Positions 1 through 6,590 of a stretch of 13,589 nt of DNA are shown in pieces (within the stretch, counting starts at the first letter, position 1; each line of letters starts with the position of its first letter). This stretch comes from an uncultured Porphyromonadaceae bacterium (GTDB lineage: Bacteria > Bacteroidota > Bacteroidia > Bacteroidales > Muribaculaceae), in assembly GCA_947174225.1 (NCBI GenBank), contig CAMWIF010000021.1:1-13589 (forward strand). The letters run 5' to 3'. The notes beneath the pieces were generated by a model, which saw only the letters and a list, made by a program, of their open reading frames with translations, did no database searches and had not been told where the DNA came from. The translations under genes and the position numbers were made by a program.

Positions 1-45
1 ATCCGACGTTATGGAAATGTATATGTGCCGGAGGAAGAATGTTGA
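1..45 (+). CDS. 3' end of an unidentified gene (partial)
   Basis: Frame 1 is open from the window edge for 14 codons (IRRYGNVYVPEEEC) and stops at TGA 43-45. That stop shares its last base with an ATG at 45 (TGATG), the classic overlap for translational coupling to the next gene. The piece is too short to identify. The main support is the tidy stop/start overlap. Chance readthrough of 14 codons is quite possible, so confidence is low. Confidence 0.35.
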   Translation: MRRYGNVYVPEEEC

Positions 46-749
46 TGAATTATGCTGTGCCCAACGCTTACCGGAAACTTATTTCGAATTATGTGTTCCT
101 CCCCGACACAGATGAGCGCACATATTGGCTCACAGATAATCCGGAACAGATAATAATGACTTTTTCACCCCCACTCAATAAGAATAATTTACGGAGCGGT
201 TTCTATTTAGCCTTCAGCGTGGATCTGCTTGACGATAAACTGAATTTCCTGGGCAGCGTCGGATTAAGTGCCGACGGAAATGTGGAAATCTGCGTCGGAG
301 ACAATGTGGATTATAAAATAGGACAATACCAATACACAAACCGCAACCTCATCATTTCCTTAAACGACGGCAGCAATGCTCTCGGAGTAGGCAACCGGTG
401 GCGACTTATAAACATTGACACCATTCCCGAAATCAAGTCGCTCAACGACAAAATTGATGACGATGAGATATTACGTGCTATAGTTAAGGGAAGCGGATTT
501 GAGTTTTTGCCGGACTATGTCGTTACCGACGTTGTCGTGTCAAGAAACGAAGTGAGCATCTATCTGAGATCAGGGAAAAAATTGGTGATAGCACGCAATG
601 CGTATGAGTTTCTCTCCTCAATAGTGCCTGCCGACAGGGTAATGGTGGTGAGACGCACAAAAGATGGCTCAAAACTTGTATCTTGGTCTGACCAGAACCA
701 TATGATTCCACTCGATGAATTTAAGTTGGAGGATTTGTGCCGCGAATGA
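45..749 (+). CDS. Unrecognised 234-residue protein, AT-rich gene
   Basis: I do not recognise this protein. It has no signal peptide and no clear membrane segment, so it is probably cytosolic. The first two thirds look beta-rich, with many alternating hydrophobic residues. A short acidic stretch (NDKIDDDEI, about residues 133-141) separates this from a C-terminal part rich in V/I strands (VVVSRNEVSIYLRSGKK) that ends with DEFKLEDLC. The start is taken at ATG 45 because it overlaps the upstream stop as TGATG. An in-frame ATG at 39 would add two residues and lies only 4 nt from the GGAGG at 30-34, whereas ATG 45 is 10 nt away, a normal spacing. GC was 35-38% in two 60-base rows I counted, against 58% in a galK row. 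With the strong GGAGG, unlike other genes here, this suggests accessory or transferred DNA. A hairpin at 799-838 may end this transcript. Confidence 0.75.
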   Translation: MNYAVPNAYRKLISNYVFLPDTDERTYWLTDNPEQIIMTFSPPLNKNNLRSGFYLAFSVDLLDDKLNFLGSVGLSADGNVEICVGDNVDYKIGQYQYTNRNLIISLNDGSNALGVGNRWRLINIDTIPEIKSLNDKIDDDEILRAIVKGSGFEFLPDYVVTDVVVSRNEVSIYLRSGKKLVIARNAYEFLSSIVPADRVMVVRRTKDGSKLVSWSDQNHMIPLDEFKLEDLCRE

Positions 750-798
750 GGAGTTACGTCAAAAGAACAATGATTTCGGCTTTTATTGAATTTTTTAC

Positions 799-838
799 GC
801 CACAGTGGCACTTTGCTATTGTGGCAATCCTTTTTTTT
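799..838 (+). terminator. Candidate terminator after the 234-residue gene
   Basis: GCCACA at 799-804 pairs with TGTGGC at 820-825. AATCC follows, then eight T at 831-838. The stem is only 6 bp and the T-tract starts 5 nt after it, so this is a moderate candidate. Its 3' arm overlaps the -33 box of the proposed galK promoter. Confidence 0.45.
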
Positions 839-849
839 CATTACTTTTG
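818..849 (+). promoter_or_regulatory. Candidate Bacteroidetes-type promoter for galK-galM
   Basis: A -7 box TACTTTTG at 842-849 matches the primary sigma factor consensus TAnnTTTG exactly. ATTG at 818-821 sits 20 nt upstream as a near-consensus -33 box. Transcription would begin around 855, giving galK a leader of about 100 nt. The leader ends in A-rich sequence typical of Bacteroidetes starts (AATAAAATCAACAATCATC). Confidence 0.6.
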
Positions 850-953
850 TCAATCGGTTTAGGTGGTCTGCCAAAATAGGAATCTTTTAATGTCACAACC
901 ACTCGTTTTCCGATCCTGACTCAATCATTAACCCAATAAAATCAACAATCATC

Positions 954-2117
954 ATGACAACTGAAGAAATGCAGAAAAAAATCGAGGATGTCTTTGCCGA
1001 GCGCTTTGGCGGCGAAGGTAACATATATGCCTCCGCAGGACGTATCAACCTCATCGGTGAGCACACCGACTACAACGGTGGCTTCGTATTCCCCGGTGCC
1101 ATCGACAAGGTGATCATGGCTGAGATCCGCCCCAACGAGCTTAACAAGGTGAGAGTTTTCTCTATCGACATCGACGAATATGCAGAATTCGGTCTTAATG
1201 AGGAGGATGCACCTTCTCAGTCTTGGGCACGCTACATCTTCGGCATTTGCCGTGAGATTGAGAAGCGTGGCGGCGTAGTGAAAGGCTTCGACGCTGTATT
1301 CGCTGGCAATGTTCCCCTCGGTGCAGGTCTCAGCTCTTCGGCAGCTCTCGAATCTTGCTTCGCATTCGCTCTCAACGATCTCTTCAACGACAACACCATC
1401 GACAAGTTCGAGCTTGCCAAGATCGGTCAGTCTACAGAACATAACTACTGCGGCGTGAACTGCGGTATCATGGACCAGTTCGCATCCGTATTCGGCCGTA
1501 AGGGCAACCTCATGCGTCTCGACTGCCGTTCTATGGAATATGAGTACTTCCCCTTCAATCCGGAAGACTACCGTCTCGTGCTCGTTGACTCCCGCGTAAA
1601 ACACGAGCTTAAGGATTCTCCCTACAACAAGCGCCGCGAATCTTGTGAGCGCGTAGCAAAGCGTCTCGGCATGGAGACTCTCCGCGATGCTACAATGGCT
1701 GACCTCGACGCTATCAAGGGTGACATCTCTGCTGAGGATTACTTCCGCGCACGCTTCGTGATCGGTGAGAAAGAGCGCGTTCTCGCTGTCTGCGACGCAC
1801 TCAACGCCGGTGATTATGAGACTGTAGGCAAGAAGATGTATGAGACCCACGAAGGTCTTTCAAAAGACTATGAGGTAAGCTGCGAAGAGCTGGATTATCT
1901 CAACGACGTTGCCAAGGAGATGGGCGTTACAGGTTCTCGCATCATGGGCGGCGGCTTCGGCGGTTGCACAATCAACCTTCTCCCCAACGACCTCCACGAC
2001 AAATTCGTAGAGGAAGTGACCAAGCGTTTCAACGAGAAGTATGGCCACGAGCCTCAGATCTATGATGTGGTAATCTCCGACGGCGCACGCCTCGTAAAAG
2101 AAGCTCCCAAGGCATGA
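954..2117 (+). CDS. galK: Galactokinase
   Basis: Phosphorylates alpha-D-galactose with ATP to galactose-1-phosphate, the first committed Leloir step, in the cytosol. All three GHMP-kinase motifs are visible: the galactokinase signature GRINLIGEHTDYNGG (residues 29-43), the ATP-binding loop GNVPLGAGLSSSAALE (118-133) and GGGFGGC near residue 331. D174 in CGIMDQF is the expected catalytic base and R30 and E36 the expected partners. The 387-residue length is normal for the family. The ATG at 954 fits the family's N-terminus and follows an A-rich leader. The stop overlaps galM as ATGA at 2114-2117, so the two are translationally coupled and presumably transcribed from the site at 818-849. No galT, galE or sugar transporter is present in the window, so the rest of the pathway is encoded elsewhere. 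Confidence 0.97.
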   Translation: MTTEEMQKKIEDVFAERFGGEGNIYASAGRINLIGEHTDYNGGFVFPGAIDKVIMAEIRPNELNKVRVFSIDIDEYAEFGLNEEDAPSQSWARYIFGICREIEKRGGVVKGFDAVFAGNVPLGAGLSSSAALESCFAFALNDLFNDNTIDKFELAKIGQSTEHNYCGVNCGIMDQFASVFGRKGNLMRLDCRSMEYEYFPFNPEDYRLVLVDSRVKHELKDSPYNKRRESCERVAKRLGMETLRDATMADLDAIKGDISAEDYFRARFVIGEKERVLAVCDALNAGDYETVGKKMYETHEGLSKDYEVSCEELDYLNDVAKEMGVTGSRIMGGGFGGCTINLLPNDLHDKFVEEVTKRFNEKYGHEPQIYDVVISDGARLVKEAPKA

Positions 2118-3160
2118 AGATAACTAAAAAGACCGCTCCCTCTCCCGTAGGTGAGCTTACACTCTTCACCGTCACCAACGACAAGGGCGCAAGCGTGGTT
2201 CTTTCTACCCTCGGTGCTGGAATCGTAGAGGTGAACGTCCCCGACAAGGAGGGAAAGATTGCCAACGTTGCCCTCTCATATGCCAATCCAGCCGATTATA
2301 TGGCTGACGGTCCTTGCTTCGGCAAGGTTCCCGGTCGCTTCGCCAACCGCATCGACAAAGGTCATCTTGAAGTTGACGGCGTGACTTATCAGCTTACCAT
2401 TAACAACGGTCCGAATGCCCTCCACGGCGGTCCCACCGGTTTCCAGAACCGCAACTGGGAAGCTGAGGAGCTATCTGACGGAGTACGCTTCACCTATAAG
2501 GCTGCCGACGGCGAGGAACAGTATCCCGGTGCGCTGACAGCTGTGGCTGAATATCACTGGAGCGACGATGACGTGCTCACACTCATCCTTTCCGCCACCA
2601 CTGATAAGGCTACCGTGGTAAACCTTACTAACCACGCCTATTTCAATCTTGAAGGTGCCGACGCGGGCAGCGTCCTCACCCACAAGATGAAAATCAAAGC
2701 CAACCACTGGCTCCCCACCACCGACAGCCAGATACCTACCGGTGAACTTGCCGAGGTGGCAGCCACTCCGATGGATTTCCGTGAGCCGAAAGAGATTGGC
2801 AAGGATATAAAGGCTGATTTCGAGGCTCTGAAGATTGGCAAGGGCTACGACCATTGCTGGGCTTTAGACGGCTACAAGAACGGCGAGATGAACGAAGGCG
2901 CCGTAGTGCTTGAGGCTCCCGAATCAGGACGTGTGCTTACAGTATCAACTACCCAGCCCGGCGTGCAGGTCTACACAGGCAACTGGCTTGCCGGCTCACC
3001 GCTCAACGCCTCCGGCAAGAGCTATGAGGACTACGACGGCGTGGCAATAGAGATGCAGGGATTCCCCGACGCTCCCAACAAGCCCGGTTTCCCCTCATCA
3101 CTCCTTCGCCCCGGTGAGGAATACAAAGAGGTGATCCGTTTCGCTTTCACCACAAAATAA
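2114..3160 (+). CDS. galM: Galactose mutarotase (aldose 1-epimerase)
   Basis: Interconverts the beta and alpha anomers of galactose (and glucose), feeding the alpha form to galactokinase. Family landmarks are in place: GRFANRI, NNGPNALHGG with H104, NLTNHAYFNL with H174 as expected catalytic acid, YDHCWAL, and IEMQGFPDAPN with E313 as expected base, ending in LRPGEEYKEVIRFAF. The 348-residue length is normal. I see no signal peptide, so this looks like a cytosolic enzyme, unlike the exported mutarotases found in some polysaccharide-use loci. The ATG at 2114 overlaps the galK stop by four bases. A strong hairpin terminator begins 39 nt after the stop, so the transcription unit probably holds only these two genes. 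Confidence 0.95.
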   Translation: MKITKKTAPSPVGELTLFTVTNDKGASVVLSTLGAGIVEVNVPDKEGKIANVALSYANPADYMADGPCFGKVPGRFANRIDKGHLEVDGVTYQLTINNGPNALHGGPTGFQNRNWEAEELSDGVRFTYKAADGEEQYPGALTAVAEYHWSDDDVLTLILSATTDKATVVNLTNHAYFNLEGADAGSVLTHKMKIKANHWLPTTDSQIPTGELAEVAATPMDFREPKEIGKDIKADFEALKIGKGYDHCWALDGYKNGEMNEGAVVLEAPESGRVLTVSTTQPGVQVYTGNWLAGSPLNASGKSYEDYDGVAIEMQGFPDAPNKPGFPSSLLRPGEEYKEVIRFAFTTK

Positions 3161-3199
3161 TCCTCCCGCATCCGCTTACCCTCCCGGAATAATATACCC

Positions 3200-3242
3200 A
3201 AAGGCATCTCCGTGTCTCACCACGCGAGATGCCTTTCTTTTT
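3200..3242 (+). terminator. Rho-independent terminator after galM
   Basis: AAAGGCATCTC at 3200-3210 pairs perfectly with GAGATGCCTTT at 3226-3236. An inner CGTG/CACG helix (3211-3214 with 3221-3224) has one bulged C at 3225 and a 6-nt loop. The 3' side runs into CTTTTT. This is the clearest terminator in the window. Confidence 0.9.
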
Positions 3243-3330
3243 CCCCTAAATAAACCAAAGAATACCCTAAACCTTACCATAAATCCTAAACCTTAACCCC
3301 TAAACCTTAAACTCTAACCCCTAAACCCCA
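3243..3330 (+). repeat. Telomere-like CCTAAACCTTAA degenerate repeats
   Basis: The spacer between the galM terminator and the acyltransferase promoter is filled with C/T/A-only repeats. CCTAAACCTTA occurs exactly at 3266-3276, 3285-3295 and 3299-3309, with a variant CCTAAACCCC at 3320-3329 and a partial CCCCTAAATAAACC at 3243-3256. Two neighbouring copies are 14 nt apart, consistent with two 7-nt units. The same motif recurs at 7046-7070, and a CCCTAAA variant at 11494-11528. Confidence 0.85.
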
Positions 3331-3338
3331 AAAACACC

Positions 3339-3369
3339 TTTCACAACTCAGGATTTTTTTATAATTTTG
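3339..3369 (+). promoter_or_regulatory. Candidate promoter for the acyltransferase-secG cluster
   Basis: TAATTTTG at 3362-3369 fits the TAnnTTTG -7 box. TTTC at 3339-3342, 19 nt upstream, is a weak -33 box. The ATG at 3374 is only 4 nt past the -7 box, so the message would start at or near the initiation codon (leaderless), unless translation begins at the internal ATG at 3437. Confidence 0.5.
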
Positions 3370-3373
3370 TGTT

Positions 3374-4249
3374 ATGGAAAATAATTCAGCCGACCACACC
3401 CCTGCCGGAGAGTATCCGGCAGTGCGCCCAGATGTCATGACATACGATGACATCCGCAAGATGGTGCCCGCTCTCGACGGTCACGAAAAGTTGGTAAACA
3501 AGGTGTTACACTTTCTCTCCATCGACAAGGTAAACCGTATACACAGCACCTACTGCAATACTCCCGGCGTGCCCTTCGCGCAAAGCCTCGCCGACAAGGA
3601 GTTTAAATGGAAAGTACGCATCGACAATCTTGACGTGCTCGAACAATTCAAGGAGGGTCCCTTCATCACTGTCAGCAACCATCCCTTCGGCAGCTACGAC
3701 GGCATTCTCCTAATCGACATAGTTGGCTCCATACGCCCCGACTATAAGGTGATGGTCAACCTTATCCTCAACCGCATACAGGCTATGCGCCCCAACTTCA
3801 TCGCTGTGGATCCCCTCAAAAGCGACGATCCGGAGAAGAAGAAAATCACTATGCAGGGCATACGCACCGCTATGAAGCACGTGAAAGATGGGCATCCCCT
3901 CGGCTTCTTCCCTGCGGGAGCAGTATCGAAACTTGGTTGGGACCTACGTCTGCACGACCGGGAATGGCAACCCACGATCATACGCCTCATACGCCAGTTG
4001 CAGGTGCCTGTGATACCTATCTTCTTTCACGGTCGCAACTCCACCATCTTCAATATATTGGGTGTGATAGACTGGCGTTTGCGCACCCTCCGGCTTCCCA
4101 AGGAGATTATGCTTTCATATGGCAAGAAAGTACACATATCAATCGGACAGCCTATCTCCGTGGAACGCCAAAACGAATGTAAGGATCTTGATGCCCTCGG
4201 CAAATTCCTGCGCGAAGAGACCTACCGGCTGAAAAGTATGTATAAATAA
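3374..4249 (+). CDS. PlsC-like lysophospholipid/glycerol acyltransferase family protein
   Basis: Probably transfers an acyl chain to a lipid or lipid precursor at the inner membrane; the acceptor cannot be told from sequence. The catalytic block is NHPFGSYDG (residues 102-110), with H103 and D109 separated by five residues. I recall this HX5D form from the hemolysin/OlsA-like branch; classic PlsC has HX4D. FFPAGAVS at 178-185 fits the FPxG block that binds the acceptor phosphate. There is no clear transmembrane helix, so it is likely peripheral. One possibility is a Bacteroidetes aminolipid O-acyltransferase of the GlsA type, but no N-acyltransferase partner sits beside it. Residues 1-21 look unconserved and the protein may begin at M22 (ATG 3437). 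The stop is 9 nt from the next gene, so they are probably co-transcribed. Confidence 0.85.
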   Translation: MENNSADHTPAGEYPAVRPDVMTYDDIRKMVPALDGHEKLVNKVLHFLSIDKVNRIHSTYCNTPGVPFAQSLADKEFKWKVRIDNLDVLEQFKEGPFITVSNHPFGSYDGILLIDIVGSIRPDYKVMVNLILNRIQAMRPNFIAVDPLKSDDPEKKKITMQGIRTAMKHVKDGHPLGFFPAGAVSKLGWDLRLHDREWQPTIIRLIRQLQVPVIPIFFHGRNSTIFNILGVIDWRLRTLRLPKEIMLSYGKKVHISIGQPISVERQNECKDLDALGKFLREETYRLKSMYK

Positions 4250-4258
4250 TGATTAACA

Positions 4259-5473
4259 ATGACCGACGACGTTCTTAAAGCAAAACAACGTTTCTCCATA
4301 ATAGGTAATTCCCCTGCCCTGCTTGCCGCCATCGAACGCGCTGTGAAGGTGGCTCCTATCGACCTCTCGGTGCTCGTCACCGGCGAAAGCGGAAGCGGTA
4401 AGGAGTTTTTCCCTAAGATTATACACGCCTTCGGAGCACGCAAACATAAGAAATATATAGCCGTCAACTGCGGTGCGATACCGGAGGGCACCATCGACAG
4501 TGAGCTTTTCGGACACGAGAAAGGCTCCTTTACGGGTGCAATCAACACCCGTAAAGGCTATTTCGAGGAGGCTGACGGCGGCACAATCTTCCTCGACGAG
4601 GTGGCAGAGCTTCCCCTCACCACCCAGGCGCGACTCCTGCGTGTGCTTGAGACCGGTGAGTTCCTTAAAGTGGGATCATCACAGGTGCAGAAGACCGACA
4701 TCCGCATCGTCGCAGCCACCAACGTCGATCTTCTGAAAGCTGTGGCGAAGGGGAAATTCCGCGAAGACCTCTATTATCGCCTCTCGACGGTGGTGATCAA
4801 CGTTCCTAATCTCCACGACCGTGGCGAAGACATACCGTTGCTTGCCCGTAAGTTCTCGGCTGATTTCTCTGAAAAATATCTCACAGCCCCCATCACATTC
4901 TCTGAGGAAGCGAAGAGGGCTATGATGCTTTACCGCTGGCCCGGCAATGTGCGCCAGCTCAAAAACATAGTAGAGCAGTTGGCTCTCTTCAACGCCGGTG
5001 AGGAGATTTCGCGCCGCCAACTGATTGAGCTTCTGCCGCTCGACCGCTCCGGCTCATCATCGCTCGTGGCTGCCACACGTGATGCTACCTACGAATCGGA
5101 GCGTGAGATGCTTTGGCAGTTAGTATATCAGCTACGCCACGAACTGGGCGACCTTCGTGCCCGTATCGACGGCATACCCCCTGCCAAGGAGACCCCCTAC
5201 GCTACCCACGATTCTACCAAGTCGTTGATTAAGTATGAGGTGTCTCCCACCGACAACGACGAGTGCAACTCAGCCGTGGAGGAGGTCGTAGCTGTGCCTA
5301 CTCTCGAAGATTCGGAGCGCAATGCCGTGGCGGCTGCCCTCCGAAGAAACGGAGGCAATAAGAAGAAGGCTGCAGAGCAACTGAACATCTCGCCACGAAC
5401 ATTGTATAGAAAAATACACGAACTCGGTCTCCAGCTCGATGAAGGAGCCGATTCTGAACAAGCCGAACTATGA
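4259..5473 (+). CDS. Sigma-54-dependent activator (AAA+ and Fis-type HTH), no sensory domain
   Basis: An enhancer-binding protein that would use ATP to open RNA polymerase-sigma-54 complexes. The AAA+ domain begins almost at the N-terminus, with Walker A GESGSGKE at 42-49, the sigma-54 contact loop GSFTGA at 89-94 (commonly GAFTGA), Walker B GGTIFLDE at 107-114 and the WPGNVRQL segment that ends the AAA+ core. A linker of roughly 90 residues with a possible coiled coil (EREMLWQLVYQLRHELGDL) leads to a Fis-type helix-turn-helix (NKKKAAEQLNISPRTLYRKI). Only about 14 residues precede the AAA+ domain, so there is no receiver, GAF or PAS input. Its activity may be set by amount or by a partner protein. 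The stop overlaps the lptE start (ATGA at 5470), an arrangement I recall from other Bacteroidales. Target promoters are not evident in the window. Confidence 0.93.
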   Translation: MTDDVLKAKQRFSIIGNSPALLAAIERAVKVAPIDLSVLVTGESGSGKEFFPKIIHAFGARKHKKYIAVNCGAIPEGTIDSELFGHEKGSFTGAINTRKGYFEEADGGTIFLDEVAELPLTTQARLLRVLETGEFLKVGSSQVQKTDIRIVAATNVDLLKAVAKGKFREDLYYRLSTVVINVPNLHDRGEDIPLLARKFSADFSEKYLTAPITFSEEAKRAMMLYRWPGNVRQLKNIVEQLALFNAGEEISRRQLIELLPLDRSGSSSLVAATRDATYESEREMLWQLVYQLRHELGDLRARIDGIPPAKETPYATHDSTKSLIKYEVSPTDNDECNSAVEEVVAVPTLEDSERNAVAAALRRNGGNKKKAAEQLNISPRTLYRKIHELGLQLDEGADSEQAEL

Positions 5474-6015
5474 CACTCTCCACCCGAATAGCCAAAAGCT
5501 TTTGCAGAAAGCTGGCAGTTTATGTATCTCCGCTTCTTCTTGCCCCCCTCTTAGGGGGGTGTATACCGTCATATAAATTCAACGGCTCGGCATTGAACTA
5601 TGATATATATAAGACCATAGACATCTCTGATTTCCCAATTCGTGCTGCTCTTGTATACCCACCCCTGCAACAGATATTCGAGAATAAGTTGCTCGACACG
5701 GTGACACGACAGACACGTCTCCAGGAGATCGACGGCAATTCCGACCTTGAGATGACGGGCGAGATCACAGGCTACTCACTCTCTCCACAGGCAGTGGGCA
5801 CCGACGCATATGCCACACAGACACGCCTCACAATAACCGTGCGTGTGAAATATACCGACACCAAGAACTCTGCCAACGATGTTGACCAGAGCTTCTCCGC
5901 ATATCGTCAGTTTGATGCGTCGCTCATGCTTACCGACGTGCAGGACGACCTCTGCAACGAGATATGCGACGAGCTGGTAGACCTGATTTTCAATGCCACT
6001 CTCGGCAACTGGTAA
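5470..6015 (+). CDS. lptE: LPS-assembly lipoprotein LptE
   Basis: Outer-membrane lipoprotein that would plug and assist the LptD beta-barrel in delivering LPS to the cell surface. The N-terminus is a type II signal peptide: basic residues, a hydrophobic run (VYVSPLLLAPLLGG) and the lipobox LGGC with C31 as the lipidated residue. The mature part opens with IPSYKFNGSALNYDIYKTIDI, whose first half resembles Bacteroidetes LptE; the segment DLEMTGEITGYSLSPQAV also fits. At 181 residues the length is right for the family. The ATG at 5470 overlaps the activator's stop, so expression of the two should be coupled. The codons for the lipobox contain a strong G/C hairpin (5543-5559). The call rests on the N-terminal pattern and genomic position; the C-terminal half (sheet strands, DDLCNEICDELVDLIFN helix) is only generally consistent. 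Confidence 0.85.
   Translation: MTLSTRIAKSFCRKLAVYVSPLLLAPLLGGCIPSYKFNGSALNYDIYKTIDISDFPIRAALVYPPLQQIFENKLLDTVTRQTRLQEIDGNSDLEMTGEITGYSLSPQAVGTDAYATQTRLTITVRVKYTDTKNSANDVDQSFSAYRQFDASLMLTDVQDDLCNEICDELVDLIFNATLGNW
5543..5559 (+). other. G/C hairpin within lptE lipobox codons
   Basis: CCCCCCT at 5543-5549 and AGGGGGG at 5553-5559 form a perfect 7-bp inverted repeat around CTT. It encodes part of APLLGG, just before the lipidated cysteine. Both homopolymer runs are six bases long and could slip during replication. There is no T-tract, so it is unlikely to be a terminator. Confidence 0.7.
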
Positions 6016-6038
6016 CCTCTTTTCAATCCTCAACCATT

Positions 6039-6572
6039 ATGACCTCAACTTACAGTTCTGAACACCCCTATTTCATCTATCCGGCGGTAATGATGCTGCG
6101 CAACGGCGTCGACGACCCCGATGAAGAGAACCGTCTCCGACGTATCGTAGCTGCAAATGTCGGCGATATACCTGCCCTGCGCCTGATGCTGGGAATCGAT
6201 CCCGAAGAGTTCGCCTCCTTCTATCCCGACCTCGCCGCTCCCGCCCTCTCCACCGTAGACACCATCTCCTCCTTCCTCAACAGATTCGGACGCGAAGAAG
6301 CCCCGTTGCCGGCGGCAGCTGCAGAGATTCCGCTGCCGGAAGAGGCTGTGCCTGTAGCCGAAGAAGCACCCCTGTCAGAAATGGAAGAAACAGCTTCCCC
6401 ACTGCCTCCGACAGAGCAAAATGCCTACATTTTGATAAAAAATCGTGATTACCAAGGTGCTTTGGAAATTATTCAGCAATTAAGTTTGAATAATTCGGAA
6501 AAAAGTATTTACTTTGCAGACCAAATTCGTTTTCTGAAAAAACTTATAGTCAACGAAACCCGAAAACGGTAA
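6039..6572 (+). CDS. Small uncharacterised protein between lptE and secG
   Basis: A 177-residue protein with no signal peptide or membrane helix, so probably cytosolic. It has three parts. Residues 1-85 are a helical region starting YFIYPAVMMLRNGVDDPDEE. Residues 86-126 are a low-complexity linker rich in A, P and E. Residues 128-177 form a basic, TPR-like helical pair (NAYILIKNRDYQGALEIIQQL, then SIYFADQIRFLKKLI). I recall a gene of this shape between lptE and secG in other Bacteroidales, but no function. The start is ATG 6039; an in-frame ATG at 5964 would overlap lptE by about 50 bases and is unlikely. The gap to lptE is 23 nt and to secG 18 nt. Base composition breaks sharply at about 6420, from 77 G/C in 120 bases (6241-6360) to 35 in 120 (6421-6540). 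Confidence 0.85.
   Translation: MTSTYSSEHPYFIYPAVMMLRNGVDDPDEENRLRRIVAANVGDIPALRLMLGIDPEEFASFYPDLAAPALSTVDTISSFLNRFGREEAPLPAAAAEIPLPEEAVPVAEEAPLSEMEETASPLPPTEQNAYILIKNRDYQGALEIIQQLSLNNSEKSIYFADQIRFLKKLIVNETRKR
6485..6516 (+). promoter_or_regulatory. Candidate internal promoter for secG
   Basis: TTTG at 6485-6488, a 20-nt spacer and TTACTTTG at 6509-6516 match the Bacteroidetes promoter with one mismatch (second base of the -7 box). It lies in the AT-rich 3' end of the upstream gene. Transcription would start near 6522, about 70 nt before the secG ATG. Confidence 0.45.
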
Positions 6573-6590
6573 CATAACAACATCATAACA

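Noticed and set aside
806..816. Sigma-54 promoter TGGCAC...TTGCT near galK
   Set aside because: Only one base separates the two elements; the sigma-54 consensus needs about five.
942..1850. Long reading frame of about 300 codons antisense to galK
   Set aside because: It is the mirror of galK codon bias; the plus-strand frame has all galactokinase motifs and the antisense product shows no recognisable domain.
3243..3330. CRISPR array or true telomere
   Set aside because: Repeats are 11-14 nt, degenerate and without regular spacers, so not CRISPR. They are interstitial and surrounded by ordinary genes, so not a chromosome end.
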